64,000 nt of DNA from contig NC_011529.1 in NCBI RefSeq assembly GCF_000018365.1, forward strand, positions 1,054,001 to 1,118,000. The letters are read 5' to 3'. Made by a program: the position numbers and the translations under genes. This DNA is from Thermococcus onnurineus NA1 (GTDB lineage Archaea > Methanobacteriota_B > Thermococci > Thermococcales > Thermococcaceae). The notes beneath the pieces were generated by a model. That model was given only the letters and a program-made list of their open reading frames with translations. It searched no databases and was not told the DNA's origin. This document shows positions 1 through 8,857 of the stretch, in pieces; position 1 is the stretch's first letter; each line of letters begins with the position of its first letter.

Positions 1-2
1 TC

Positions 3-575
3 GGCGGTGAAGTTTCAGACGAGAATGGGCGGGGCTTATTCCTGATGAAGGTTGATAGAGAAGGGAATCCTATCTGGACGAGGACGCTCGGCCCGTGGAA
101 AAACGCTGTGTTCGGCGGTTTCCTCGGGAGAAAAGACAGCCTTACCCTTATCGGGAGCGTAAATGAAGAGGGATGGAGGGTTACGGCATTTGACTTTAAC
201 GGCAAGGGCGACCTAACCGGCAAAAGAGAGCTCACAGAGGGAATCGCCCTCAGCATGACAGAGCTGGACGGCAGAACTCTAATTGCTGGCTACAATGGCA
301 AGGACTTCTGGATCGCTTTGGTTGGAGAGGGAATCTCGTGGGAGATAACGCTTGGAGAGGGCACTGCAACCGCTATCCTGCAGGAAGAGGACGGCATCCT
401 CGTCGAAGGAGAGCTTGGGGGAAAGGCCACCGTTTTGAAGCTCGACTTTGATGGAAAGCCCCTCTGGAAGAAAGAGCTCTGGGAAAACGGCTGGGTCGAG
501 GTTTTGGGCGAGGGCGTTACACTTGGGGTCAAGGAGGAAGAAGGAAAGACGGTGATGGTTGTTGAAACGATTTAG
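3..575 (+). CDS. C-terminal part of a beta-propeller-like protein (5' truncated)
   Basis: The reading frame is open from the first bases of the window, so the start lies upstream and only about 190 residues are seen. The protein has recurring blocks of the type 'L-x-x-DGKP-L-W-K-K-E' and 'REGNPIWTRTLG', spaced about 40 residues apart. Such blocks are typical of PQQ-like or quinoprotein-type beta-propeller repeats found in many secreted Thermococcales proteins. No membrane anchor or CGP-CTERM tail is visible at the C-terminus. The function cannot be told from the fragment. A short gap of 15 bases separates it from the GNAT remnant downstream. Confidence 0.7.
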   Translation, partial: GGEVSDENGRGLFLMKVDREGNPIWTRTLGPWKNAVFGGFLGRKDSLTLIGSVNEEGWRVTAFDFNGKGDLTGKRELTEGIALSMTELDGRTLIAGYNGKDFWIALVGEGISWEITLGEGTATAILQEEDGILVEGELGGKATVLKLDFDGKPLWKKELWENGWVEVLGEGVTLGVKEEEGKTVMVVETI

Positions 576-590
576 GGGAATTGATTCAGC

Positions 591-801
591 ATGAGGCCCG
601 TAATCCTCAAGGGCGAGAAGATTTCGCTCGCAGTACTCCTCCGTGAGGATCTGAAGAAAAGCTGGGAGTGGTTCAACGACAGGAGCACTGTTAAGTACCT
701 CTTCAACTCCGCCTGCACGCCGGAGCGACGGGCGATACATTGACGAGCTGATCTACGAGAGATTCCGGGAGGAGTCGCGTGATAAGGAAATTAAGCCTTA
801 A
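591..801 (+). pseudogene. GNAT-family acetyltransferase remnant (frameshifted N-terminus)
   Basis: An ATG at 591 opens a 50-codon frame (MRPVILKGEKISLAVLL...) that matches the usual N-terminus of a GNAT acetyltransferase, including the segment 'KSWEWFNDRSTVKYL'. It stops at 741-743. A second frame beginning near 733 continues with 'RYIDELIYERFREESRDK' and stops at 799-801, as if one base had been gained or lost between about 718 and 733. The acetyl-CoA-binding part (motif A) is absent, so even a corrected frame would be a truncated protein. The remnant overlaps the GTG start of the next gene by 23 bases. I read it as a decayed gene. Confidence 0.6.
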
Positions 802-1924
802 GCTAACCCTCGACTTCGATGCTGGGACCCTCTATGCGGAGGTTAACGAGAACCTGGGAATAGAAGCCGGGACACTCCTTCTCAACAGGGGGCTGAAGGT
901 GGAAAAAGCTCCGGTCAAGTTCTCCCAGGAAATTAAGGGGTTCAAAGGCATTGAAGCCTTCAGGGCCAACGTCGTGAGGCTGGATAGGCCTGTCGAGAAT
1001 ATTAAGCTTTCCTATTCGGGCAAACTTGGAAGCTATAAAGATGTGCTCCCCTATCTAAAGGACTCCATAAGCCAGGACTACACACTGCTGAGGACGGATT
1101 CTCTCTTCTACCCGATTCCGGCTGAGCCAAGCTTTGAAAGCCTCGTTAAATCCGTTGTGAGTTCTGAGTTTGACGCGGAGATAACTATTGAGGGCGTCCC
1201 GAACGACCTAACGGTTGCCTTCGGCGGGGAAATTCACGGAGAGAGGCTCAGGATTGAAGGAACCAACAGGCTTGACATAGCGGTAGCTCCCTTTGAGGTC
1301 ATCGAGGAAGAGCCCTTCAGGCTCTTTGTCCTCAGCGGGGAGGGCGTTGAAAGAACCGTTGGACTCCTCAGGGGAGCTTACGACTTCTATTCCTCGCTCC
1401 TCGGGCGGAGGGGGTTCACGTACACCGTCATCGAGACGCCCGAGAACTACGGTGGGCAAGCTGGCAAAGGCTACATGCTCGTCTCAGGAAGCTCTTTGCG
1501 GGCGGAGGTTCCTGCCAACATCTACCACGAGCTGGCCCACCTCTGGAACCCGAGAGCAACTCAGGAGGCCCATCTAAGCAGGTTCTTCGACGAGGCCTTT
1601 GCGAACTACCTGACGGCCCTCGCGATTAGGGAAATTCACGGGGAAGACGCCTTCAGGCGCTTCATGGAGAACCTGCGGAGGAATTACGAGGCCATAGTTA
1701 GGAAGTTCCCCGAGGCGGAAAGGCTTAAGCCTTCGGAGTGGGGGAGGCTCGACCTTTGGGAGCTTCCCTACACGAAAGGAGCTTTGATTCTCCACGAACT
1801 CCACAGGAAGGCCGGCAATTTCTTCTATGAAATCCTGAAGAGGCTCGTTAGAGAGGAACGCGTTGACTTCGAGGTGTTTCGGGAGATTGTGAAGGAAACC
1901 ACCGGGCTTGAGCTAGATATTTAG
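779..1924 (+). CDS. M1-like zinc metallopeptidase
   Basis: The 381-residue protein has a gluzincin active site: HELAH at residues 250-254 (zinc ligands H250 and H254, catalytic E251), followed by D-E-A-F-A-N-Y with E272 as the likely third zinc ligand. A later 'LPYTKGALILHEL' segment resembles the conserved Y-x-KG helix of M1 aminopeptidases. The usual M1 GxMEN exopeptidase motif is not obvious, so endo- or aminopeptidase activity is uncertain. The N-terminal 200 residues look like a beta-rich domain, and no signal peptide is seen, which suggests a cytoplasmic enzyme. The start is a GTG at 779 within the upstream remnant. A weak ribosome site leaves the exact start open. Confidence 0.75.
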   Translation: MIRKLSLKLTLDFDAGTLYAEVNENLGIEAGTLLLNRGLKVEKAPVKFSQEIKGFKGIEAFRANVVRLDRPVENIKLSYSGKLGSYKDVLPYLKDSISQDYTLLRTDSLFYPIPAEPSFESLVKSVVSSEFDAEITIEGVPNDLTVAFGGEIHGERLRIEGTNRLDIAVAPFEVIEEEPFRLFVLSGEGVERTVGLLRGAYDFYSSLLGRRGFTYTVIETPENYGGQAGKGYMLVSGSSLRAEVPANIYHELAHLWNPRATQEAHLSRFFDEAFANYLTALAIREIHGEDAFRRFMENLRRNYEAIVRKFPEAERLKPSEWGRLDLWELPYTKGALILHELHRKAGNFFYEILKRLVREERVDFEVFREIVKETTGLELDI

Positions 1925-1996
1925 GTTAGCGCCGTAGGAACAACTTGCGGAGGAAAAGTATTTATGATCCAAAATCCAAAAATATCCGGGGTTCCC

Positions 1997-3888
1997 ATGA
2001 GACGCATCAAACTTATTGTTTCACTTATCCTTATAGTTCTAATCACAATGTCCAATGGGTGCATCAACAGTCCCGGAGAGGAAAAACAGAAAGCCCGGTG
2101 ATTGAGACGGTCCACGAAGGCGTGGACGAACGTATCTCCGAGAACACGTCACCTCTGGAAGGAGCAAAAGCCACGTCCCCCACGGGAACGTTCGGGCCGA
2201 AGCCGTTTGAATGGTTCTCGTATTCTCCAAAGTACGCAGTTCTCGACGTGATCTCCAGGATTTCGAAGAGATACAACGTCACAGAAAGTCCCGCGAACAT
2301 ACCCCTGCCCCCAGGGAGCCTCTCAAGCTTTACCGGAACAGCAAACGACACCGAGTTCGGCCTCTTTGTTTACCCCAACTCAACCGCGGCCAGGGAAGCC
2401 ATGGAATACGTGGTGGAAACCCTAAGGGAGAACGGCTTCCAGCAGGGAGGCGGAGGGGGAGCCTTCTGGGAGAGGGGAAACGAGAGCTACACTGTATTCT
2501 ACACCTACGAGCGCTACTTCTACGTCCTGTTCGTGGCGAGGATCGCTGGAGGGAGCGCGGAGGAGAGAACGGCACGCCTCTCAGAATTCGTGTGGAGCGT
2601 CATCACGGTTGGACCCAGTCCCGGCAAAGTTCTTGGTCTCTTCCTGCCCCTCAAAGTGATCGAGGGCAACTGGAGCGAGGGGAGGGGTTTGGGGTTCTCC
2701 GGCTACTTGGAAGCCCTGGAGGGAACCGTTGAGGGAACCAACGTGAGTGCAGTTTTCCTTGTTTACCGTCCCCGTGAAGGGAGGGATGTTTACCTCCAGC
2801 TCAAGAAGGCTTTCCTGGACAACGGCTGGGTTGAGAGGGAGTACGTCAACACATACACCCGGAATCCGGCTGGACATCTCATGACGAGCGACTACTTCGA
2901 GGCCAACGGCTCTGGAGTCTACATTGAACTGGCCGATGTGGCAGGAATGGAAAGGCTGACCCTTCTCTTCGGAGACGAGAGCGAGATTAAGGAAACCGTC
3001 CGGGAACTGCGGGGGTGGGGCGACCCAACGAAGGGCCTGTCTGTTGAAGGAAACGGACTGCCGAGGGGAACCTTCCGGCCGGTCAGTGAGAGAGGCGTGA
3101 GGCCGGAAACGGTAATATCGATGGTCCTCGATGACCTCAGAAAGGACTTCAACATCACGACCGACTTCGTGGATATCCCCGAAGTTCCCGCAGCGGCCGG
3201 GTACACAGGCAGAACCGGCGACGTCGAGTTCATGCTCCTCGTTTATCCAAACGCCACGGCCTACCTCACCGCGCTCGACGAGCTGACCGAAAAGCTCCTG
3301 GCTGAGGGCTGGGAGAGAACCGACGACGGAAGGGAACCCTACGCGAGAACCTTCGCCCGGGACTCAGACACCCTAACGGCCTTCGTCCAGTACCGCTACA
3401 ACCACTACCTCGCGATCATCGTCAAGAAGCCCAAGTACTCGACCAGCGACTTCTTCTGGCACGTGGTTAGCACGGGTGGAGCCAGTCCAGGTGAACTGCT
3501 CTCCTTCAGCAAACTGAGGAACGACGTGAAGCCCTGGAACTGGACGGCGGAGCAGGGACTGAGGTTCAACGGATACATATACAAGCTGGAGGGAAACGTT
3601 TCCTCTGGAGGCGCAAGGGCCGTGGTGCTGTTCTATCCCCATGACCTCGGCCGGGAAGTCTATCTCCAGCTAAAGAAAGCGTTCCTTGAAACGGGGTGGG
3701 CCGAGGGGGACTACGTCAAGCTTCCGTCCCACGATGAAAGGAGACACCTTGTGGCCAACGACCTCTTCGAGAAAAACGGGAAAGCGGTTTACATTGAGAT
3801 TTCCACCTACAGGGACATGGACGTCCTGATACTGCTCTACGGGGACAAGTTAGGTGTTAAAACTTCCGCCAGGGCAATGTGGAAGTGA
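1997..3888 (+). CDS. Two-domain repeat lipoprotein, frameshifted after the signal peptide
   Basis: An ATG at 1997 starts a lipoprotein signal peptide (MRRIKLIVSLILIVLITMS-NGC, lipid-accepting C22) preceded by a TATA-like stretch near 1956-1966. This frame ends at 2099-2101. The long mature protein lies in the -1 frame and joins smoothly at the run of five A at 2082-2086, giving ...GEEK/TESPVIE. The mature part carries two tandem repeats of about 290 residues. They share 'FVYPN(S/A)TA', 'SPG(K/E)(V/L)L', 'GRDVYLQLKKAFL(D/E)' and 'GVYIE'. It is probably anchored to the outer face of the membrane. The family is not recognised. Whether the shift is a mutation, an assembly error or slippage on AAA is unknown. 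Confidence 0.65.
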
Positions 3889-3901
3889 AAAGGGGAAGTG
3901 G

Positions 3902-4123
3902 CTATCTCCTGGAAAACCTGAAAAGCGTCTCCCTGAGCGGCGTGGAGGGGTCAAAGTGCTCCACGAGCACCTCGACAACATCGTCGGGAAGATCGTAATC
4001 AGCGAGCGCCCTCCGGAACCGCCGCTTCGCCCTGCCGGTCACCCTAGCTATGCCTGCCGCCCTGAACAGAATCACCGGGACGCGAAGAAACAGAAGATGA
4101 AGGGCGGAGCAGAGGAACCTCAC
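3902..4123 (-). CDS. Small conserved basic protein
   Basis: This 73-residue protein begins with a hydrophobic stretch (MRFLCSALHLLFLRVPVILF) followed by a basic segment (RVTGRAKRRFRRAL) and an acidic-hydrophobic tail (LPDDVVEVLVEHFDP). Its start overlaps the stop of the upstream gene by four bases (ATGA-type overlap at 4120-4123), so the two are probably translated together. The N-terminal stretch could be a membrane helix. I do not recognise a named family, but the composition and coupling argue that it is a real gene rather than a chance frame. Confidence 0.6.
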   Translation of the reverse strand: MRFLCSALHLLFLRVPVILFRAAGIARVTGRAKRRFRRALADYDLPDDVVEVLVEHFDPSTPLRETLFRFSRR

Positions 4124-4611
4124 TCACCCTCCCCCTTTCGTTTATCCCCGTATTCGTCCTGGACGATGTTGATGGGGCCGAGGTGCCGCCCCCCGCCCAC
4201 CATTTCGCCGAGCATCTCCATCAACTTCTTGCCGGGGTTTATCGCGTCCATGTACTCCTTCGTCAGCTCAAGGGCGGCATCTTTATCCATTCCGGCCTCG
4301 GTTAGGTTCTTGTAGAACTCCGCCACGCTCCTGCCCATCGCCTGAACCCTCTCAGGGCTGTAGAGCTCGTTGAGGAGCTCCTTAAGCGGTTCGAGTATGT
4401 CCTCCACCATGTCGCCGACCTTCTCCATAAGCAGAGGTATCTTGTCGAGGTCTTTGTCTCCCTCGTAGGCCTCGATGAGACCCCGGAGTATCTTGGCCTT
4501 CTCCCCGAGAACCTCGACCTCCTCCGGCGTCTTCGCGTTCTTCATGTCCTCCACGAGCTCGTTTAGGAGTTCCTCCAGCTTCTTTGGGGTTCCTACCTTT
4601 TCATCAACCAT
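4120..4611 (-). CDS. Alpha-helical protein, function unknown
   Basis: The predicted product of 163 residues is almost wholly helical and rich in Glu and Lys (KLEELLNELVEDMKNAKTPEEVEVLG...). It has a helical middle part, a 'GMDKDAALELTKEYMDAINP' segment and a Gly-rich 'EMVGGGRHLGP' loop near the end. An ATG at 4632 overlaps the stop of the upstream regulator, but the ATG at 4611 lies just after a strong GAGGTGGT ribosome site, so I chose 4611. It sits between a winged-helix regulator and a small basic protein, all on the minus strand and nearly touching. I do not recognise the family. Confidence 0.6.
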   Translation of the reverse strand: MVDEKVGTPKKLEELLNELVEDMKNAKTPEEVEVLGEKAKILRGLIEAYEGDKDLDKIPLLMEKVGDMVEDILEPLKELLNELYSPERVQAMGRSVAEFYKNLTEAGMDKDAALELTKEYMDAINPGKKLMEMLGEMVGGGRHLGPINIVQDEYGDKRKGEGE

Positions 4612-4621
4612 ATCAACCACC

Positions 4622-5059
4622 TCAGTAATCATTAAGCTGGTCAAGCCTAATCGGCATTCCGATTAGTTCGAGCCACCTTTTGACCACCCGCTTTGAGAGG
4701 GCGTAGGTCTTTCCCCTCTCGCCGGGAACCTCGACGACGATGCCAAGCTCAACCAGTTCTCTCAGCTTTGCCCTAACCGTGTTCCGCGAGGCCTTTCCGC
4801 GCCTCCCCTTCAGCTCCCGGGCTATCTGGCTGACGTTCGCCCTCTTCAGGTCGAAGAGAATCCGGACGATTTCGCGCGCTATAGGGTCGGTAACCTCGGG
4901 CACGGCCACCTCTACCCCGAGCCCACCGTACTGGGCGTAGAGGTTGATGAGCCTCAGATAGGCCTGTGCCATCTGAGAAACCACCGCGAAGCTCTCCCTG
5001 AGTTCTTCAAGGGCTTTTCTGAGCTCCTGGACTTCCCTGGTGAGGTCATCGTCAGGCAT
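4622..5059 (-). CDS. Winged-helix (ArsR-like) transcription regulator with N-terminal helix
   Basis: The protein starts with a helical, coiled-coil-like stretch (REVQELRKALEELRESFAVV) and then a winged helix-turn-helix: 'EIVRILFDLKRANVSQIARELKGRR' and 'SRNTVRAKLRELVELGIVVEVPGERGKTYALSKRV', where the final beta-wing pattern is clear. It is probably a DNA-binding regulator of the neighbouring genes. The open frame extends upstream to 5125, but the ATG at 5059 (MPDDDLTREV) gives a more natural N-terminus and avoids overlap with the methyltransferase. There is no good ribosome site, so the start is not certain. Confidence 0.65.
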   Translation of the reverse strand: MPDDDLTREVQELRKALEELRESFAVVSQMAQAYLRLINLYAQYGGLGVEVAVPEVTDPIAREIVRILFDLKRANVSQIARELKGRRGKASRNTVRAKLRELVELGIVVEVPGERGKTYALSKRVVKRWLELIGMPIRLDQLNDY

Positions 5060-5084
5060 GTTTAAGGCTAGGGTGCTCAATCCT

Positions 5085-5693
5085 TTAGCCTTTCCGGTCA
5101 GGGGTGAGCAGTTCAATTTCTGCAATCCAGACGTATCTATTTACCCTCCCGAACCGGTATCGGAGACCAAGCTTTCCGCAGATTTCCCGCAGGTGCTCTA
5201 AGGTTGCGAAGTACTCGTCCTCTATCTCCTCCTTTAGGCCGTCCTCCGCACTTATACGCCTCTTTTCCTCCCCCGATTCGAACATCACGTCGGCGATAAG
5301 GATCTTCCCGCCGGGCTTAAGAACGCGGAGCATCTCCTTTATCGCGTCCGTCTTTTCCCCATCGGGAACATGGTGGAAGGCGTGGGTCGTTATCACGGTG
5401 TCCACACTTTCGTCCGTGAGTGGAATCCTTAAGAAGTGCCCGTCGAGGGGCTCGAAGCCGTGCTTCACCCTGAACTTCTCACGCATTCCGACGGAAGGCT
5501 CGACGCCAATGTACTTCTCAGGGTCGAGAAAGCGCAGAACGTTCCCGGTGCCACAGCCGATGTCCACAACAAGCCCCCTAGCTCGTTCAGCAACGAGTTT
5601 GAGGACCTTCCAGTAATCCTTGTGTATCCAGTCCTCCCTTTCTACATCTTCATCGTAGCTCCTGGCCCAACCGTCGAAGTCCCAGCGCTCCAT
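5085..5693 (-). CDS. Class I SAM-dependent methyltransferase
   Basis: The 202-residue protein has a typical class I methyltransferase fold. Motif I is 'VVDIGCGTGNVLRFL' near residue 40, with an acidic loop 'YIGVEPSVGM', then 'HHVPDGEKTDAIKEMLRVLKPGGKILIADVMF' as motifs IV to VI. It belongs to the broad Methyltransf_11 group. The substrate cannot be told. The ATG at 5693 follows a GGAGGTATCCTC ribosome site. It lies just upstream of the winged-helix regulator on the same strand and may share its transcript. Confidence 0.8.
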   Translation of the reverse strand: MERWDFDGWARSYDEDVEREDWIHKDYWKVLKLVAERARGLVVDIGCGTGNVLRFLDPEKYIGVEPSVGMREKFRVKHGFEPLDGHFLRIPLTDESVDTVITTHAFHHVPDGEKTDAIKEMLRVLKPGGKILIADVMFESGEEKRRISAEDGLKEEIEDEYFATLEHLREICGKLGLRYRFGRVNRYVWIAEIELLTPDRKG

Positions 5694-5716
5694 GAGGATA
5701 CCTCCAAAACCTCGCC

Positions 5717-6217
5717 TCAGCTTGATAGCCTCTGCGTCAGGTTGAACAGCCTCTCCGCGCGGGCGGGGGACAGTTCACCCACCCCTCCGTTTTCGAGTAT
5801 CGCACCCAGTTCTCTTGAGATTTCATCGAGGAGTTTCACGTCGTCCGAGAGCACTTCATCGGGATTTGGACTGTTCATGGCCGTGTGGAGGTAGACCTCC
5901 AGATTACTGGCCGCCACATGGAGCCTCCAGTACCTCTCATCTTCATTCAGCAGATAGAAGGAGAACGCTGCCTTTTCCAGCATCAAGGAGCAGTAAGCGT
6001 ACCGGCTCAGCCTTTCCCTAAGGACATCATTGCTCACGTTGCCATCGAGCATTATCCCGATGGTGTTCATGTCTTCCAGGCAGAAGACCGCGATGTTTGA
6101 AACATCGAGTATGCCATTCAGAGTGGCCTCAAACTCCCTTTCCTGCTGATGGTATGCGTAGCCGAGGGAGGCGGAAATGATGAGCAACGCGACGGCGAGC
6201 GCGAGGAGGCGATTCAT
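5717..6217 (-). CDS. Membrane-anchored or secreted helical protein
   Basis: The 166-residue product begins with a clear hydrophobic signal or anchor (MNRLLALAVALLIISASLGYAYH) and continues as a mostly helical extracellular domain with two to three Cys residues (FCLEDM, YAYCSLML). The frame is open to 6274, but the ATG at 6217 follows GGTG at a suitable distance and puts the hydrophobic stretch at the very N-terminus. I do not recognise the family. It is divergent from the GNAT gene that starts at 6286, and the two share a short promoter gap. Confidence 0.6.
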   Translation of the reverse strand: MNRLLALAVALLIISASLGYAYHQQEREFEATLNGILDVSNIAVFCLEDMNTIGIMLDGNVSNDVLRERLSRYAYCSLMLEKAAFSFYLLNEDERYWRLHVAASNLEVYLHTAMNSPNPDEVLSDDVKLLDEISRELGAILENGGVGELSPARAERLFNLTQRLSS

Positions 6218-6285
6218 TAACACCATCAAACGTAATAACGAAAGGTGCTTAAAAGTGTTTTTCCAATCAGGCAACGGGTGGTGGT

Positions 6286-7098
6286 ATGGAACCTCCCATA
6301 AGGGAAGCCAGACCTGAGGACAGACCCTTCATCGAGGAGATAGCAAGGCTCACCTGGAACGGCGAAGACTACCTGGCGAGGGTTTTCGACGAATGGCTTA
6401 GCGATGGCGGTTTTTACGTGCTTGAGGTCGATGGAAGGGTCATCGGAACCGCTAAGATAACGCTTCTGCCCGGGAAGGTCAGCTGGCTCGAGGGGCTGAG
6501 GGTCCATCCGGACTACAGGGGAAGGGGCTACGGGAAAAAGCTCCACAGCTTCATGCTCGAGCTCGGGGAGAGGCTCGCAAGGGAGGGGAAAATAGAGGCC
6601 CTCGAGTTCGCAACATACTTCCTAAACCGCGAGAGCATAGCAATGGCCGAAAGGACTGGTTTCCACGTCAAGGCCAGGTTCTTCGTCTTCGGGGCAAAAA
6701 CCGAGAGCTTCGAGCCGGAGGAGCCGAAGCTGGTAGAGCCAGCCCTTGAGGACCTGACCCTTGGCCTGATTCCCGTCGGCTGGCGCTTCGTGAGAAGGAG
6801 CGAAGAGGCCCTAGAGTGGATTAAGCTTAACGCAGAGCTTTACGACTTCAACGGCTTCCGCTTCCTCGTCTCGAAGAAGGGAACTACTTTCACGCCCCTC
6901 GACGTCGGTTTAGCCACGCTCAAGGCGATGCTTCCGGCGATGGCGTGGGTTGCAAAGGAGAGAGAAAGAGAGAGCTTTGACGTAATGCTCCCGAGCGGGG
7001 TCAAACCGCTCCTGCCCGGCCTTAAAAGGCTTGGTCTCCTACTCTGGGACGAGACGGAGGAGCCAAACGTCCTAGTGTTTAGGAAGAGGCTTAGGTGA
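6286..7098 (+). CDS. GNAT-family N-acetyltransferase, two-domain
   Basis: The N-terminal 150 residues form a GNAT domain, with motif A 'LRVHPDYRGRGYGKKLHSFML' for acetyl-CoA binding and 'NRESIAMAERTGF' as motif B. The C-terminal 120 residues are an extra domain (EEALEWIKLNAELYDFNGFRF...) that is not a second obvious GNAT motif A. The ATG at 6286 follows GGGTGGTGGT closely. The acceptor substrate is unknown. A second, shorter GNAT gene lies immediately downstream. Confidence 0.8.
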   Translation: MEPPIREARPEDRPFIEEIARLTWNGEDYLARVFDEWLSDGGFYVLEVDGRVIGTAKITLLPGKVSWLEGLRVHPDYRGRGYGKKLHSFMLELGERLAREGKIEALEFATYFLNRESIAMAERTGFHVKARFFVFGAKTESFEPEEPKLVEPALEDLTLGLIPVGWRFVRRSEEALEWIKLNAELYDFNGFRFLVSKKGTTFTPLDVGLATLKAMLPAMAWVAKERERESFDVMLPSGVKPLLPGLKRLGLLLWDETEEPNVLVFRKRLR

Positions 7099-7109
7099 TG
7101 TCGGGGGCA

Positions 7110-7115
7110 CTTTTT
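7110..7115 (+). terminator. T-rich stretch between the two GNAT genes
   Basis: Six T residues follow the stop of the first GNAT gene by 12 bases. Archaeal termination often occurs at such U-tracts, but the tract is short and no test was possible. Confidence 0.3.
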
Positions 7116-7149
7116 TCAAGTATCGTTCACGGCAGAGGGGGTCTGCATC

Positions 7150-7620
7150 ATGGACATTCGTCTCCTCAGTAGAGCGGATGAGAGAACTGACTGCCTCCAG
7201 ATAGCCAAGGGTCTTCCGGAGTGGTTTAACGAGGCCGGCCTAAAGGCAATGGAAAGGGATTTGCAGAGGGAAACAACTTTCGTTACGGTTGAGAAAGACC
7301 AAGTTCTCGGCTTCATAACTGTCAAACCCCTCAATGAGAAGGCCCTCGAAATCCTCTGGATGGCCGTGAAGCGTGAGAAGCGAGAGAAAGGAATAGGCTC
7401 GGAACTGCTGGCCTTCATTGAGGGATGGGCCCTTGAGAAGGGCTTCGAAGTTCTCGTAGTGAAAACCTCAGGCGATCTATTTTACAAGCCCTACGATGAA
7501 ACGAGGAAGTTCTACGAAAAGAGAGGTTTTGTCAGGGTTGCTTTAATAGACCCTTATCATGAGTGGGGCGAGCCGGCTCTGATTTACGTGAAGTGCCTAA
7601 AGGGAAAGGAAGAGCGTTAG
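7150..7620 (+). CDS. GNAT-family N-acetyltransferase
   Basis: This 156-residue single-domain GNAT carries 'AVKREKREKGIGSELLAFIEGWA' as the acetyl-CoA motif (R/Q-x-x-G-x-G/A pattern) and 'RKFYEKRGFVRVALIDPY' as motif B. It acts presumably in the cytoplasm on a small molecule or protein amine. It is not closely similar to the upstream GNAT. It has its own 51-base leader after a T-rich stretch at 7110-7115 that may end the previous transcript. Confidence 0.8.
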   Translation: MDIRLLSRADERTDCLQIAKGLPEWFNEAGLKAMERDLQRETTFVTVEKDQVLGFITVKPLNEKALEILWMAVKREKREKGIGSELLAFIEGWALEKGFEVLVVKTSGDLFYKPYDETRKFYEKRGFVRVALIDPYHEWGEPALIYVKCLKGKEER

Positions 7621-7658
7621 GCTTATAGGTCCGTTCTAAAAACCCATATGGTGTTCCT

Positions 7659-8846
7659 ATGCACTGGAGCGAGATTCCGCGAGATGCCAAAGCCTACATG
7701 CTCTACCACACCATCATAGCGCCCCAGCTCATAGTCTGGATTCTTCTGCCCCTCTATATGATGTACTCCGGCTACTCTGTCCTCGAGGTCGGGGCGTTCT
7801 TCACAGCCGTCAACATCATCGCGATTCCGCTCACCTATCTCCTCGGCAGGGCGTTCAACAGATGGGACATCAAGAAGGGACTCATGGTGATTGACGCCCT
7901 CGATGGAATAGCTTACATCCTCTACGGCTTTGCCAAAGGTGCTATAGCTCCGGTCATGCTCTTTGCGGGAAGAACAGTCGAGAAGCTCTCGACGGTGCTT
8001 TACCCTCTCTACCGTGCCTATGAGCAGATTATCTACCCGGAGGACAGGTACGAAGAAATCTTCGCCTGGCACCTGCGCCTGCCCGAAATCAGCAGGCTGG
8101 TAACCTTCCCGATCCTCGGCTACCTCTTCGGCTACGTCTGGAGCTCAGCAGAGCACTACCGCTTGGCGTTCCTCTTCTTCGGCCTGCTCTCGATACCGAC
8201 CATCGCCTACATCTGGCTCTTCCTTCCGTCGGTTGGCAAAGAGGAGAGGATAACCCCTGAGGGCTTCACCTTCAGGATCGGCGAGTTTAAGCTCCTGCTG
8301 GCCTTTGAAGCGCTGCTGACTCTGGCGTGGTCCCTCGCGCCTGAGCTGGTGCTCATCAACTACGTTGTCTTCGTGCTCCACAAGACGGTCTTCGAGGTAA
8401 CGCTGATAGCCTGTGCGAGCAGTCTGGCCTCGATAATTGGAACCTACGCCAGCGAGAGAGTCCCGAAGGAGAGGGGTTTTCAGGCGATTGGCCTAGGAAT
8501 GTTCCTCAACGCGGTCTATGCCCTCGTCATGGCGCTCTCGCCGCCATTCTGGCTGGCGCTGGCGGTGTACGCCCTCGGCGATTTCGGGAACACGCTCTGG
8601 TTCCCGTTCTACCGCTCGTGGCAGTTCTCGCTGATTCCGAAGGAGCGGGCCAGCGAGTTCCACGCGGCGATATCGAGCTACAACAGGCTGATTGGCCTCA
8701 TCACGCCATTCATTGCCGGCGCACTGGCGAGCGTACATGCGACGCTTCCTTACGCGGCGAGCTTGGGGCTGTTCCTCTTAGCCGGGGTACTTTTCGTTAG
8801 AGGGGAAGCCTTTAGAAAGGCGAAGGTAAGAAGCAGCCTCCAGTGA
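7659..8846 (+). CDS. Major facilitator superfamily transporter
   Basis: The 395-residue protein has about 11 to 12 hydrophobic segments in two halves, with a loop near residues 180-205 (FLPSVGKEERITPEGFTF) between them. The loop between helices 2 and 3 (LGRAFNRWDIKKGLMVID) resembles the MFS motif A region. Pro- and Gly-rich helices support a transporter. The substrate is unknown. The ATG at 7659 follows GGTG. The stop overlaps the ribosome site of the HAD gene downstream, which suggests one transcript. Confidence 0.75.
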   Translation: MHWSEIPRDAKAYMLYHTIIAPQLIVWILLPLYMMYSGYSVLEVGAFFTAVNIIAIPLTYLLGRAFNRWDIKKGLMVIDALDGIAYILYGFAKGAIAPVMLFAGRTVEKLSTVLYPLYRAYEQIIYPEDRYEEIFAWHLRLPEISRLVTFPILGYLFGYVWSSAEHYRLAFLFFGLLSIPTIAYIWLFLPSVGKEERITPEGFTFRIGEFKLLLAFEALLTLAWSLAPELVLINYVVFVLHKTVFEVTLIACASSLASIIGTYASERVPKERGFQAIGLGMFLNAVYALVMALSPPFWLALAVYALGDFGNTLWFPFYRSWQFSLIPKERASEFHAAISSYNRLIGLITPFIAGALASVHATLPYAASLGLFLLAGVLFVRGEAFRKAKVRSSLQ

Positions 8847-8857
8847 GGGGATGGAAA

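Noticed and set aside
1945-1996. Upstream extension of the long lipoprotein frame to 1945
   Set aside because: The extension reads through the signal peptide region in the wrong frame and gives a polar, unlikely N-terminus; the true start is ATG 1997 in the other frame.
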